From positions 30,406,589 through 30,470,588 of the forward strand of contig NC_133221.1 of assembly GCF_040436345.1 (NCBI RefSeq): a stretch of 64,000 bases of DNA. The letters run 5' to 3'. Positions within the stretch are counted from its first letter, which is position 1. Each line of letters opens with the position of its first letter. This DNA is from Pagrus major. Lineage: Eukaryota > Chordata > Actinopteri > Spariformes > Sparidae. The position numbers and the translations under genes were made by a program. Below, piece by piece: positions 24,031 to 35,769 of this stretch. Below the pieces are notes generated by a model that did not search any database, was not told the origin of the DNA, and was given only the letters and a program-made list of their open reading frames with translations.

Positions 24031-27000
24031 ATACTTGTGATGGATCTCTCCAGAGGACAGACCCTTACATGTCATCGGGCAGAGTATCAGACAGGGACTG
24101 AATGCTGTCCTATGTGTCCTGTTGGTAAGATTCAATTGAATATTGAAGAGATGTTTCACTTTTTTCTTTTGTTATACTGTCAGGTGCCAACAATGCTGAA
24201 TTAACCACTTGTGTGCAGATCACTGGTTGGTGTTGTGATGTTCACAAGTGAAATGTATTGGTGACGGGCCAGCATCTCACTGGTGTTTTAACAGTACAAG
24301 AACAAGCTGAACTTCATATATTTTTTAAAGATTTATTTTAATTTGGCATCATCTGGTGGTAAAGTAGGAATAAGAATGACACTGTAATAAATTGTCACTT
24401 TGCCGAGCTGGAAACATGCAACATACTCTTAAGATTGTATCTTTCCAGTTAACAGAAACAATTTATGTCATGAAAATAAACTGTTGTTTTTCTTTTCAAC
24501 AGGCAGCCGAGTTAAAATAGACTGCAGCAAGGGCCAAAGTACTTCCTGTGCGCCCTGCACTGAGGGGACCTTTATGAATCAGCCGACAGGATTAAAACTG
24601 TGTTTTCACTGTACAAACTGCAATGCAGGTAGATTCCTATTAATATTTCCTAACTATTAGTAGAAACTAAAGTCTATGCCTTGATTTGAAAGCTGTAATT
24701 AGACTTATTACTGCAAGCCCCACTGTTAATACTGTGTAAGAACTGAGAAACTGTTGAAGATGTGTTGAAGTTTTGAAGATGCATACACTCATTATGAGAT
24801 AACTGCAACTTACTGATTCAATATTGACGAAAACCTTATGTATCATGAAATATTGTGAGACGTGAGATGTTTTGTGCCACAACAGGCTCGTTTCACATAG
24901 TTAAGCCACAAGACATTCATTTACATTTACATTTAGTGCATTCAGCAGACGCTTTTGTCCAAAGCGACTTACAATAAGTAGTCTGTCGTCGAGGATCACA
25001 CCCAGGTTTCTCGCAGTCGATGAAGGCGATACCGTGATGTTCTCGACAGTGACTGCCAGGTCCATGTGAGGGCAGTCTTTCCCCGGGATGAAGAGGAGTT
25101 CAGTTTTACTGAGGTTGATTCATTATGATGAAAAGTTCTACATTACCGCTCAAAAACTTATTTTTTTTAAAAAATCACTTAAAATAACATTAAATTCATA
25201 AGAAATACAGTCTAGACATTATTAATGGGGCAAATGACTATTTAAATTCAAAATGGCTGACTAATGGACTGTTTACTCAGCTGTACAGAGAACCATCCTC
25301 AGCAACCATCATTCTTTTGGTCCAACATTACATTATGTTAGTTAATCCAAGTTTTTTGTGTTAAAAGGTTTATTTATCTTTTTTTTTAAAAACTGGAAAC
25401 AGTTGTACTGATTGAAGAAGCAATCAAATTAACCTTCCTTTGGCTAGTTTGGTATCTGGAGCATCAACATCTGAGGCTTCCATTATAGTCTCAAAATGGC
25501 CAGAAAAAAGAACTTTGTTCTGAAACTCATCAGTCTATATTCTGAGAAAGGCTTTTCCATGTGAGAAATTGTCTAGAAACTAAAGCTCTCATATGTTACA
25601 GGATCAGACTGAAAACCTATAAACAGAGAAGATTCCTGTAGAGACATGAGAAAGAATGAAAGGTGCAAATGCTTCTGTTCAGTGCAGCTTCACTCAGCAG
25701 AATTATTTGCCAATATGAAAATATACCTCTCTTCTCTGTATTGTGTTTTCTGCCTTCCAATGTTATTTCAACAACACTAACACACGTTTCCTTATTCATC
25801 CTCACTCATAGTGCAAATAGAAATACAGCATATTGGCTGTCAGTTCAGTAAAAGTGCAGTCAGCTGGTATTCTGTCTAAAATGAAGTGGCCAGCATAGTC
25901 ACCAGATCTCAACTCTATTTACTGTATAATACGTAAGAAGTGCCCATCAAGCCAATCCAACACGTGGGAGGTACTTCAGGAAGCAGGAAGTGACACTTCT
26001 CCAGATTACCTCAACAAACTGACAGCTAGAATTTCCACAGGTGAATGTCAAGAGAAGGATTCTTTAACCAAAGCAAAGTGAAGTAAAAATCATCATTTCT
26101 AACCTTGTCACTGTCTTGGCTATATTTTCTATTCATTTAGCAACTCATTTGGTGAATTACTGTGAGTTTTAATGGAAAACATCAAATTCTTTGTGATTCC
26201 AAACTTTTGAGGAGCAGTATATATTTTTACACTCAAGTTATTAGCTCTTAATATCATTAACGTCAGTCAGCTCTGTATTTTCCTCATTTTTAAACAGCAG
26301 TAAACAAGTTTGAATTACTGGGACTTGAAGTGATAATATTATATGTTTGCTCATATTTATGCATCCATACATCCATTCAGATTTGAATATTGTATTTACA
26401 GACCATGACTGACAAATCCCACTCATTCTGACTTAAAGATTTAGTCTCTAGTAGATTAAACTGAATAATAGTTTTGTTTCTCCACAAGTAACCTCTATGT
26501 GTGTTGCAGGTTCGGGTTTGAAAATGAAGACGTCATGTACTCCATCATCAGACACAGTTTGTGAACCACTGGAGGGATTCTTCTGTCTGGACCCTGCAGA
26601 GAACGGCTGTATGGCAGCACAGAAACACACAGGCTGTAAACCAGGACAATACATCCGTCACAACGGTTGGTTTTCTTGTGCTGACTTCATATGGGACATA
26701 TTAAGCTCATTTTCAGGTTCATACTTCTGCTTGGGGGTTTACATGAATAGGTTTACATGGTTCAATGTTCGAAAAACACCTGTTTTTTCTGATAGCGTAC
26801 ATTACTGCAGCACCTCTATTCACCCACCATCTGAAAATCTTCATAGTACCACAAGTCTCTTTAAGGTCCCCTCCTGAAGAGTCTTTTTGTAGCCAGGAAA
26901 TCAGTTTAACCAAGTTCAGCTGCATTTTTGCCATGCATATCACCACAGTAACAGCTTCTGAACCAAAGACCAATCATGATTGAGCAGGAATCTGATCTGT

Positions 27001-27516
27001 ACTGTGTAAGCCTGGGCCTGCCCAGTGTGCCACTATCTCAGCTTTTCATGGTTTGAGCAAATCAAGGATTAAGGTTTAAGTGTGTGACTGGCTTATCATC
27101 TGGGTTATTATCACGATAGGGACAGTTTATTTATATATATCAACTTATTTTAACCGGTCTACCCAGAGGTGAAACAGCCTAACTTCAGGGGCCAAAGGGC
27201 AGGGATCCAGCCCGCAGCTTTGTTTCAGGATCCTGACAGCGACGTTGGCTGATGAACATCTCCAGTGTCCCACTGATGTGATAGTTGAATGTCAAATAAA
27301 ATGAATCAGGCCACTCTTAGTTTATTTAACTACCTTACTCAATTGTGCTGGCTGCAGGAAAACTTTGTTACAAAGGCATTTTGTTTAGAAAGTAAATTTG
27401 TGTGTGTACTTCAGGGTAGGGACGGCAAGCTGGCTCAGGTTTTGTCCCCAAGACAAACAGGCAGAGTTTTTGGAATGAGAGAAGATATTTCACACCAAAA
27501 CTTGTGTTTGTTGCAC

Positions 27517-27615
<99 letters not shown>

Positions 27616-28528
27616 AAGAGCAGAAGAATCTTGCTCTTTCTGTCAGGACGATGTTACTCAGACACAAAGGATGTTACACTGGCAAAGAGTTGAAGAATTG
27701 AATTTATTTAATTTCTTGACAATCTAGTTGTGAACTTGCATATTACATTATTATAATAACATATGAGCAAACATTTCACTGCTTAAATATTTGCATGCAG
27801 CACTGAAGCTAATGACATTTGGATAACTTAGTTCAGTTTGTTCATGACTCTGGTGTGATTCCTCCTTTACAGTCAATCAAGTAGAACAAGTCATTGCACC
27901 ACAAACAATGCCAGAATATCGCCCATAATCATTTCCCCAGTGACCTCTGCAGGAAAGTCAGGGATAAAAACTTGTGAAGACAAGACAAAATAAATATCTT
28001 GTGTCTGCTTCCAAAATCTCAACAATCAAATAGTTGTTTAAATCCACTGAGAGGAAATCAGACAGGTCTGTTGAAATGTACTGATGTCATTTTAAACCTT
28101 GATCCTTTCATAATATATCTATGCTAGTCTCAACAGATATCATTTGTATTTGTACAGGAACAGCACAAAGAGACACTGAGTGCTCTGACTGCAGTGAAGG
28201 ACAATATTCAGATGGAACATTTACATCCTGTCTGTCACACACACAGTAAGTGAAGTTTCACAGCAGACACCTAAGGTCTTACAACTGTAGTAAATTCATA
28301 GTGTCCTTCAAAATGTCCCTCTTTCATTCCAGATGTGAACCATTAAATCTTCAGTTGATAAAACCAGGAACTGTTTCAACTGATGCTGAATGTGGAGAAC
28401 AAACATCAGGATCGACAGCAGTTGTGGTCGGCAGTGTAGTGACTTCTTTATTAATTGTAGCAGCACTTGCACTTGTAATGATCCTTCTCAAAAAGAAAAA
28501 AATATGTGCAAACACAGCTGTGATTTGA
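24031..28528 (+). CDS. TNF receptor superfamily member 14-like, gene A (short-tailed)
   Basis: Five plus-strand exons join in phase: 24031-24124, 24503-24628, 26510-26665, 28158-28245 and 28333-28528 (TGA). They give 219 codons after an unresolved first exon. Exon 2 has LTCHRAEYQTGTECCPMC, the start of cysteine-rich domain 1. Exon 3 completes it and begins CRD2 (CTEGTFMNQPTGLKLCFHC). Exons 4 and 5 carry the remaining CRDs, and exon 6 the last Cys pair and a hydrophobic span of about 22 residues. This pattern is that of HVEM/CD40-type type I membrane receptors for TNF-family or Ig-family ligands on immune cells. The cytoplasmic tail is only KKKKICANTAVI, with no death domain or TRAF motif, so signalling is doubtful. 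NGT at the exon 4-5 junction is a possible N-glycosylation site. Naming follows similarity to TNFRSF14; CD40-like is the alternative. Confidence 0.85.
24917..25110. mobile_element. Interspersed repeat fragment in gene A intron 3
   Basis: Contains CATTCAGCAGACGCTTTTGT and CAAAGCGACTTACAATAAG, a very common fish repeat phrase. Missing from gene B, so inserted after the duplication. Confidence 0.65.
26690..26985. mobile_element. MITE-like repeat after exon 4 (copy A)
   Basis: Contains CGAAAAACACCTGTTTTTTC and CCATGCATATCACCACAGTA, phrases seen in fish DNA-transposon MITEs. The same sequence follows exon 4 of gene B (48,895-49,190), so it predates the duplication. Family not determined. Confidence 0.45.
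27484..27690. repeat. Direct repeat with (TG)n-(GA)n core, left copy
   Basis: GATATTTCACACCAAAACTT precedes a 72-bp TG run and a GA run, then AGAAGAATCTTGCTCTTTCT and ACACTGGCAAAGA. The same flanks and core recur at 29905-30112, so exons 5 and 6 of gene A are bracketed by direct repeats about 2.4 kb apart. Confidence 0.85.
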
Positions 28529-28536
28529 ATTTAGAC

Positions 28537-28565
28537 AATAAAACATGTTTTTGATGTATAATAAA
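28537..28565 (+). promoter_or_regulatory. Polyadenylation signals of gene A
   Basis: Two AATAAA hexamers at 28537 and 28560, just after the TGA. The same pair follows gene B. Confidence 0.6.
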
Positions 28566-29588
28566 AGTCTTTTAAATGAAGTCGATTAAATAAAGTCTGT
28601 CACATCACAATGTTGTTGATTATGGTGTTTTGTTAATGTATTTATTGTTAAAACTGGTATGTTTTATACTCTATGTCCTGTTATTACTACTACTTACTAC
28701 TGTAAACGTGCAGACAGTTTTTGGACACAGCAGAGAACATGCTTTCTAGGATTCAGTAAGAATGGTGCTGGATGCTAGGACATTGTCTTTGCAGTGTCCA
28801 GCAGTGAAAACAGTCCAAGCTAAATTTCCTGCGCTGTGCTAAAAACTGAACACACCCTCTGCAGAAGTGCCTGTCTACAGTCTTGGTCATTATGGAGCAC
28901 AGATCAAATGTACCTGTACAGACACTAAAGTCACCCTGGAATAACAACTTGGAGCAAATTTAAGACTTACTGTTTGTCTGAGAAGGAATGTTTCTGTCAA
29001 AGTTTTACATGCTGACTTCCAGCAAATCATGCAACTGTATAAAGCCTATTCATCTTCTCTGATGATCACACTGAGCTCAGTTGGATCTGACACCAGACTG
29101 AAACTGGACTTTACCCATGATACACAGGAACAAGTAATTGGAACAGAGGACGGATTGGACAAATGGCTGCTGCCACCTCGCTGAATCTTTGCCTGTGAAC
29201 AACTGAGCCTATTGAGGATGATCCTCTCACCCAATCATAATACCATCACCTGTTACCAGTGAACCCATTTACCTTTTTTTTTTCTTCAGCTATCCACTTT
29301 CCGGGCTTTTGTTGCCCCTGACTGAAACTTCTTTGAAACATGTAGCTGACATCGAATTTAGAGTAATTTCCAAACATCAGTGGATAGAAATCATTGATAT
29401 ATTGTCTCTGTCCTGTTTTCAGTGCAGTTGGTGTCAAAAAGGGTTGACAAATGATCACATTGTTTTAGTTTTTTGTTTTGCTGAAGCCAAACAAAGATGA
29501 ATTTGGTAGTAAGTATTGGACAGTTTTTATAAGACTGCCTGGCACTATTTCTGGTCAGATTGTTTACCTAAGAGATGAGAATGAAAAA

Positions 29589-29650
29589 ACCTACAGTAAA
29601 TGATGTCAAACCTACAGTAAATGATGTCAAACCTACAGTAAATGTGCTCA
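29589..29650. repeat. Short 21-bp tandem repeat
   Basis: AAACCTACAGTAAATGATGTC is present about three times; copy B has one unit near 51,979. Confidence 0.85.
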
Positions 29651-29904
29651 GGACTCACCTCAGACACTCAGCCAATCCTTCATGCCTGATAGCCTATACT
29701 TCAACTAAACATGCTTAAAGTATTAACTATGTAGAGAAGAAATTCAAACTCAGAATTGTAATATTTACAATATTAATGAGGTAATAATACAATAACAAAA
29801 ATATGTATCTTTTCCATAAGTGAATAAACAAGCTGTTCTCAGAGGAAAATAAGGTCCCAGAACACTGTTTGAAGCTAGAAAGGTGGCAGGGTCCGCCACA
29901 TATA

Positions 29905-29949
29905 AACAAAGAAAAGATATTTCACACCAAAACTTCTGTTTGTTGCACA

Positions 29950-29986
<37 letters not shown>

Positions 29987-29987
29987 T

Positions 29988-30029
<42 letters not shown>

Positions 30030-30112
30030 GTGTGTGTGTGTGAAAGCAGAAGAATCTTACTCTTTCTGTCAGCATGATGTTACTCAGACAAAAAGGATGT
30101 AACACTGGCAAA
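29905..30112. repeat. Direct repeat with (TG)n core, right copy
   Basis: Second copy of the 27484-27690 segment with a slightly interrupted TG run (TTTGTG and GCGTG breaks). Confidence 0.85.
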
Positions 30113-30184
30113 GATTTTTAAAATGGAAAAAGTAAAACAGTGTGAAAACTGAGTTGTCTTTGTCTTTTAATGACCAAATAAAGG

Positions 30185-30314
30185 GACCTTAGAGTGACAG
30201 TTCAGGTGTTTTGATGTGGGGTTGTATGAGGTTGCCTACTTATCCTCGTCAGTGTCACCTGCAGTAGATGACCTCAGCCCTCCCCCTGTGTGGAGAAGCA
30301 GTGTGTAACACCGA
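30185..30314. mobile_element. Left half of a MITE (copy A)
   Basis: CCTTAGAGTGACAGTTCAGG and TTTTGATGTGGGGTTGTATG match the left arm of the complete element at 52164-52487. The right half is replaced by another transposon from about 30,315. Confidence 0.75.
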
Positions 30315-30760
30315 TGGTTTATGGTGAAATGATGTTCTTTCCACTTCCTGATAATGGATAACAGTGCTCAGTGGAACATTCAGAAGTTTAGAAATACGTC
30401 TGTAACCAATGCCACCAGTATGTTTTGCAACAATAAGTTTGCAAAGGTCTTGAGAGCTCTTTGCTTTTACCCATCATGAGATGCACATTGTGTGACACCG
30501 TGGTGATGAGAAAGCTTTTTATAGGCCGTCAGTTAGGACTACACCAGCTGATATTAATTTGTACTGGTAGGGGGCAGGATTGCTTTCTAAATACTGACAG
30601 ATTTCAGCTGGTTTCTTGGCTTTCTATGCCTTTTTGCACCTCCTTTTCTTCATGTGTTCAATACTTATTCCCCGTGTCATTTCACTTTATTACACATAAC
30701 TTAATTTACGGACATGTGTTTTGATTTCTTTGTATGTGTGTGTGTAACCAGTATGTCTGA
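30315..30760. mobile_element. DNA transposon remnant (Tc1/mariner-like, non-coding end)
   Basis: Contains CACCTCCTTTTCTTCATGTG, TTCAATACTTATTCCCCGTG and TTACACATAACTTAATTTAC, the end sequence of a common fish Tc1/mariner-type element. CCATCATGAGATGCACATTG-like words in reverse are transposase-derived. No intact ORF. Confidence 0.5.
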
Positions 30761-30896
30761 ACAGTCATTGTAAAACCTAATTAATCAGAATAGTAGTAGA
30801 ACACTTACTCCCTCTGTTACTATCGTCCATTAACGCGCCCTAGTGGCGTAATTGAGCGATGGAAGTAGACCGCATATTGACTGCTTTTTGTCAAGA

Positions 30897-31003
30897 GAGG
30901 GGGGGGGGGGGGAGAGAGAGAGAGAGAGGGAGAGAGAGAGAGAGAGACCCGCACAAGGCAGCTCCCGTGCAGGAAATGAGAAAGAGAAAAAGAGAGAGGG
31001 AGG

Positions 31004-31041
<38 letters not shown>

Positions 31042-31075
31042 CGCACAAGGCAGCTCCCGTGCAGGAAATGAGAAA
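30897..31075. repeat. (GA)n tracts with a duplicated unit
   Basis: G and GA runs separate two copies of GACCCGCACAAGGCAGCTCC plus GTGCAGGAAATGAGAAA. The Arg/Glu-rich and Ser/Leu-rich frames are artefacts. Confidence 0.9.
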
Positions 31076-31257
31076 TAAGACGAGAGATGAATAGAGTAGA
31101 AACTAACTAAGGTAACTCAGAAGACATTGTTGGAAGCTGGAGAGAAGAGTTATCCAACAGCCACGGAGCTGCCGACCCGACGGCGTGTTCATTGAGCATC
31201 CCGGCTGGTTTTTGTTGGACTATTCTCCTGACAGAGCTGTGCTGCTCGAGTCGCCCT

Positions 31258-31325
31258 CATCCCACTGCCTCCTGATCCTCATCCCACTGCCTCCTGATCC
31301 TCATCCCACTGCCTCCTGATCTTCA
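31258..31325. repeat. 22-bp tandem repeat, three copies
   Basis: CTCATCCCACTGCCTCCTGA followed by TC, repeated three times. Confidence 0.9.
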
Positions 31326-31479
31326 CCCATCATCATCACCTCCTCACCGCTCATTGGATTCATCCTCATCATCTTCATTTCACATTCCCATTACGCACCA
31401 GGTTCCCCTGCTTCATCCTTTTCCATCTTCGTGGAACTCGGTCAGTTTTCCAACTAAGGGTGATGGTAGGAACTCCATT

Positions 31480-33198
31480 GCACTCAAAAAAGATTCATGA
31501 AAGGGTTTAACTCATCTAAAGACTGATTCAATATTGGAACACACTTTTTTATTTTATTGAGAGACTATTTCATTCTGAAACTTTTGGTTAATTTGTTGTT
31601 TGGTTGAATCACAGTATTTCATAACTGTGTGAAGTACACTGGGTTTGAACCATGTAGCCTAGCTAAATTTGTTGCATTATTGAATGAATGAATTAGCCAT
31701 ATTAGGTCTTTTCTGAAAAAAAGATTTATTAATGAGACAATTTATTAATTTGGAATTGGCTGCAGTTGTTGGTTTAAATTGTTTCAAGCCCAATGGGTGT
31801 ATAACATCAATGACTCCTGTAACAGAATGGAGTGTGTGTTGCCATAACTGAACGAACATATGCAAAGTCATTGTTCTACTGACAGGAAATAAGAAGAAAT
31901 AATACACTACAGTTAAACATAAAAGTATTCGGTTGTTGGTGAGTTATTATTAAGGGAGGGATTAAGATATGTCATTTTGTACATCACTGTTTCATCGTGT
32001 GTCTCCTCTTAGAACCTAGACACTTAGATACGCCCTTTAAACTTGGCTACCTGTGCCAAGTGGGTTACATGTGGACAAGGACAAAATTTTGATTTCAGAG
32101 GTGGGGGGGACACAAGTTCTTCTAGTTTTCTATTGCTACTTTTAAGTTTATGTAACCGGGTCAACCTGTGTGTTGCATCAAATGTGTATATAATTACACA
32201 ATTTTTACAACTCTCCTGTGGGAGAGGTGGGTGTCATTGTTTAATTCAGTTGATAGTCATAAACCATCCTAATGTTTTTCTGTGTTTATTATATGCATTT
32301 CTGGTCTCTACGTTATTGTTATGTCTGTTCCTACCTAACAATATGTACATGCCAACAGAGTTGCATTTGAAAATAGTAGTTTCAACAGTTGAAAGTCGCT
32401 AGCTTGAAGTTATGACAAACCGAACTAACTTCCGGTTTGTCGATATCTTTATCTTCATTTTATTTGTATAGGAGCTGGAGTGGACAGTTGTATTTACATG
32501 GAGGTTCTGCTTGTTACCCGTTCTGTCAGAGAATAAACGGAGATCATCTCCAAAGAGGTCCTGGTGTCACAGCACCATTCAAACCAACACAACGCAGAAG
32601 CTTACCGGTCACATTTACTGTTCCCTTTTTTGGTTTGAATGGTTGTAAAGCATGTAGCAAAACATTATCACCCACTTCTGTGTTTCACCTTGTTAGTCAA
32701 CTTCACTCCAACTCAGTACCACCAATTTTACACTTATTTTTGGAATATATGGTAAACAGACCTCATTTCTGCTCTTCCATCTTGTGCTCCTTTACTGACT
32801 GAGCATCCACTGACCCCTGGCTGCTGCTGATCCAGCTGAGATAAACATAACAAAAGGTGGAATATCTATGAGCAACTTATAATTTAATTAATTACAATAA
32901 TGACAAAAAATATTGCCAAATAAACTAGTTTATGTCACTCCCTCCCTACTGTGAGTTCCTGACCCAGCTCATGAACTCACTACTTAGTCGCTACTATTTC
33001 TTACCAATAAAATAATACATTTACACATTTACACAGACTTTTTACTACAGCGGCCTCAATATAAAACTGTACCTGGCCAGTTTGCCACTTCTTTCATCTG
33101 ATAAAATATATAGATGCATGGTGTTTGAACTTTGAAAGCTCTGATACAGATAATCATCATCCTAACATTTGTCACAATGCTTAATCTCATGACTAACT
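31480..33198. other. Region between TNFR copies, unidentified
   Basis: AT-rich sequence with frames of about 120 codons at 32,043 and 32,437 that resemble no family I know. ACCGAACTAACTTCCGGTTT near 32,420 is a small inverted repeat. It may be old transposon sequence. Confidence 0.35.
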
Positions 33199-33211
33199 GC
33201 ATCCTATATCT

Positions 33212-33640
33212 ATGCCAATAGGATGCAGCGATCACAATTTAATTGCAATAGTCAGGAAATCAAAGGTGCCCAAGGAGGGGTTGAGAATAATTAAAAAGAG
33301 GTCGTTTAAAGCATTTGATGAAGAAAAATATGTAAGAGATGTTTCAAATGCTAAGATATCAAATATTCTGTTGCTGGAAGATCCTGAAGCTGCCTTTAAA
33401 GTTTTTGATGACACATTAACAAATGTCATAGATCGACATGCACCTTTGAGAAGAGCCACAGTGAGGACTATTAACTCACCATGGTTGGACAGAGAAACAA
33501 AAGAACATATGATTGAAAGAGATCAGGCAAAACAGATTGCTTTATCATCTGGTATTAAATCAGACTGGCAAATTTATTGTAAATTAAGAAATTTTGTTAC
33601 AAAGTTAAATAGGAGGAGAAAAAAAAGAATATTATGGTAA
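33212..33640 (+). pseudogene. LINE endonuclease C-terminus and linker (broken)
   Basis: Starts MPIGCSDHNLI; SDHNLI is the conserved SDH motif of AP-type LINE endonucleases, so the rest of the domain is lost upstream. The linker contains IDRHAPLR and SPWLDRETKEH. The frame ends at the A-run near 33,614-33,625. Shifting one base there continues as EYYGNIVQEMKHDSKRLW into the next frame, so this is one ORF split by an indel. Confidence 0.75.
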
Positions 33641-33653
33641 TATAGTTCAGGAA

Positions 33654-35450
33654 ATGAAGCACGATAGTAAAAGATTATGGAGTACACTAAATTTTTTAGT
33701 TAAGGGCCACACAAAGTCTTCACCATCTTATTTAGAAACTGGAGGAGAGTTCTTGACCAAACCCAAGGATATTGCTAATCATTTGAATAATTATTTCATT
33801 AATAAAATCGATAAGCTAAAAAGTACTGTACAGCATAATGATACTGACCTCGCAGATAGACTAATAGGACAAATTATGGAAGGTAAAGAATGTCATTTTG
33901 ATTTCAAGACTGTTACAGTTTCAAAAGTTGAGTTATTATTAATTAATTGCAAAAATAAGTCACCTGGGGTTGATTTTCTAGATGGTAGGTTATTGAAACC
34001 TATTGTTGGTATTGTGGCCCCAGTGGTAACACGTATAATTAATTTATGTCTGACTAAAGATATATGGCCACAGGGATGGAAAATTGCAAAAATAATACAA
34101 ATTCCAAAAAACAAAAAGTTGCAGTTTTCTAAGTCAAATAGTCGACCTATCAGTTTATTGCCAATTTTGAGTAAAATCATGGAAAAAATTGTGTATGAAC
34201 AAATTCAGTCATATTTTTCTAATAATGGTTTATTTACAGATTTTCAGCATGCTTATAGGGAAAAACACTCTACATCAACAGCTATGACACAAATGTTAGA
34301 TGACTGGTGTAATGAAATCACGCAAAAGAAAATTATAGGAACTGTCTTCCTGGATTTCTCTGCAGCGTTCGATATTCTGGATCATAAATTATTATTGGAA
34401 GAATTGAAACATTATGGGTTTTCATCATCAGCATTGTTAATTATCAAATGTTATTTGAGTGAAAGATGGCAAATGGTTTATTTTAATGGAACTGAGTCAG
34501 ACTTAAAACAAGTTAAACATGGAGTACCTCAAGGAAGTTGCCTTGGACCTCTGTTGTACTCAATTTTTACCAATGATTTTCCCTTGGCATTAAAAACAGC
34601 TCGCATGACAATGTATGCCGATGATACAACAATTTATTTAGCCGAAGGAACTATTGATGAATTAAATAGAAATCTAAGTGAAGAAATTAAGTTGGTTTCT
34701 GAGTGGGTTAGCTGCAATGGACTAATTTTGAATGTGTCAAAGACAACTACTATGGTTATTGGATCAAACTATTCATTGCGTTCAAACTCAGAGCTTAATG
34801 TTATGATCAATAATCAATTAATCAAACAAGTGAAAGAGGTAAAATTATTAGGAATTATCATAGATCATACACTATCATGGGACATGCATATTAGGAGGAT
34901 AATAACCAAAATTGGAAACATTCTTTCAATGATTAGGAGATGCTCTAAATATCTAACAATACATATTACTAAACAAGTCATTCAAGCACTGGTTTTGTCA
35001 CATATGGATTATTGTACAGTTGTTTGGTCCAATACCTCACTAGCCAACATCAGAAAACTGCAACTTATACAAAACAAAGCAGCACGTGTTGCACTTACTT
35101 GTGGAATAAGGTTGAATATTTGTCAAATGCATGCCAGTCTTTGTTGGCTGGATGTTAAGCACAGATTGTCATATTTGTTGATGGTATTTCTTAGAAATAT
35201 TATAACAACTAAAATGCCACATATTTTTTATAGAAAATTATCTTTTAGTTCAGACATACATAATTACTCAACTCGACATGCTGCTGGAGGTTATTTTATT
35301 TTACCCAGGGCACTTTCTCAATGCACAGTATTATATAGAGCTATGAAGGAGTGGAATGCCCTTCCGAATTATGTTATACAACAAAGAAACATGGTTAGTT
35401 TTAAAATGAAACTAAGAGATTATTATTTGGATCGTAATTTTAACCATTAG
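33654..35450 (+). pseudogene. LINE reverse transcriptase (598 codons, open)
   Basis: A long open frame with all main RT blocks. The palm motif is VFLDFSAAFDILDH (about residues 230-243), then GVPQGSCLGPLLYSIF (289-304) and the catalytic MYADDTTIY (about 318-326). The thumb/C-terminal region has KLLGIIIDHTLSW, then HMDYCTVVWSNTS. It copies RNA into DNA at a nicked target in active elements. Here it lacks its endonuclease in frame and ORF1, so it is presumably inactive by itself. Few lesions imply a fairly recent insertion. Confidence 0.85.
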
Positions 35451-35769
35451 TATAAATCAAATTACATTGGCATCCCTGTGTGACAGGATACATAGTAAAT
35501 GTTGTGTAGTGATTGAATGTAGGAACTGGTAATGTCTGTTAGGTGTTCGTCTTGGATGTTTTGTTTGTATGTGTATGTATTAAGTATGTGTTTTCTGTAT
35601 GTATTTTTGTTTTTATGTATTAAGTATGTGTTGTTTGTTGATGGTTTGTATTGGTCACTTATGTAAATGAAAGACCCCAGGAAGAAGAGCTGCTGCCTTG
35701 CAAAAGCTAATGGGGATCTTAATAAACTAAACAAAACTAAACTAACATATGTTTATTCTTTCAACCTCA

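Larger units (their letters stand above)
16779..30314 (+). repeat. Tandem segmental duplication, copy A
   Basis: Begins at TTCACTGCAACCCTGCAGTC, which recurs at about 37,911. From there long stretches match copy B in the same order: 17,470-18,390, 19,250-19,690, 20,190-20,550, 21,430-22,140, 22,180-22,560, 23,640-24,660, 26,480-26,690, 28,010-28,550 and 29,040-29,700. Matching blocks are separated by insertions private to one copy (LINE at 18,393; AAATCTAAATG repeat at 22,612). Each copy carries one TNFR gene. Confidence 0.85.
33212..35745 (+). mobile_element. 5'-truncated LINE (CR1/L2/Rex-like) with 3' tail
   Basis: Retains the end of an endonuclease domain, a full reverse transcriptase and the C-terminal region. 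The 3' tail has GACCCCAGGAAGAAGAGCTG and GCTAATGGGGATCTTAATAA, a widespread fish LINE end. It lies between TNFR copies A and B. Confidence 0.85.

Noticed and set aside
23974-24204. Upstream extension of gene A exon 2 as its true N-terminus
   Set aside because: The frame starts at GTG, not ATG, has no hydrophobic signal segment, and crosses a good TTCTTCACAG acceptor.
27289-27727. Frames rich in Cys-Val or His-Thr
   Set aside because: They are translations of a (TG)n microsatellite. The same applies at 2626-2853 and 29869-30102.
30830-31094. Arg/Glu-rich frames resembling an RS-like or charged protein
   Set aside because: They come from (GA)n repeats with no splice or start context.
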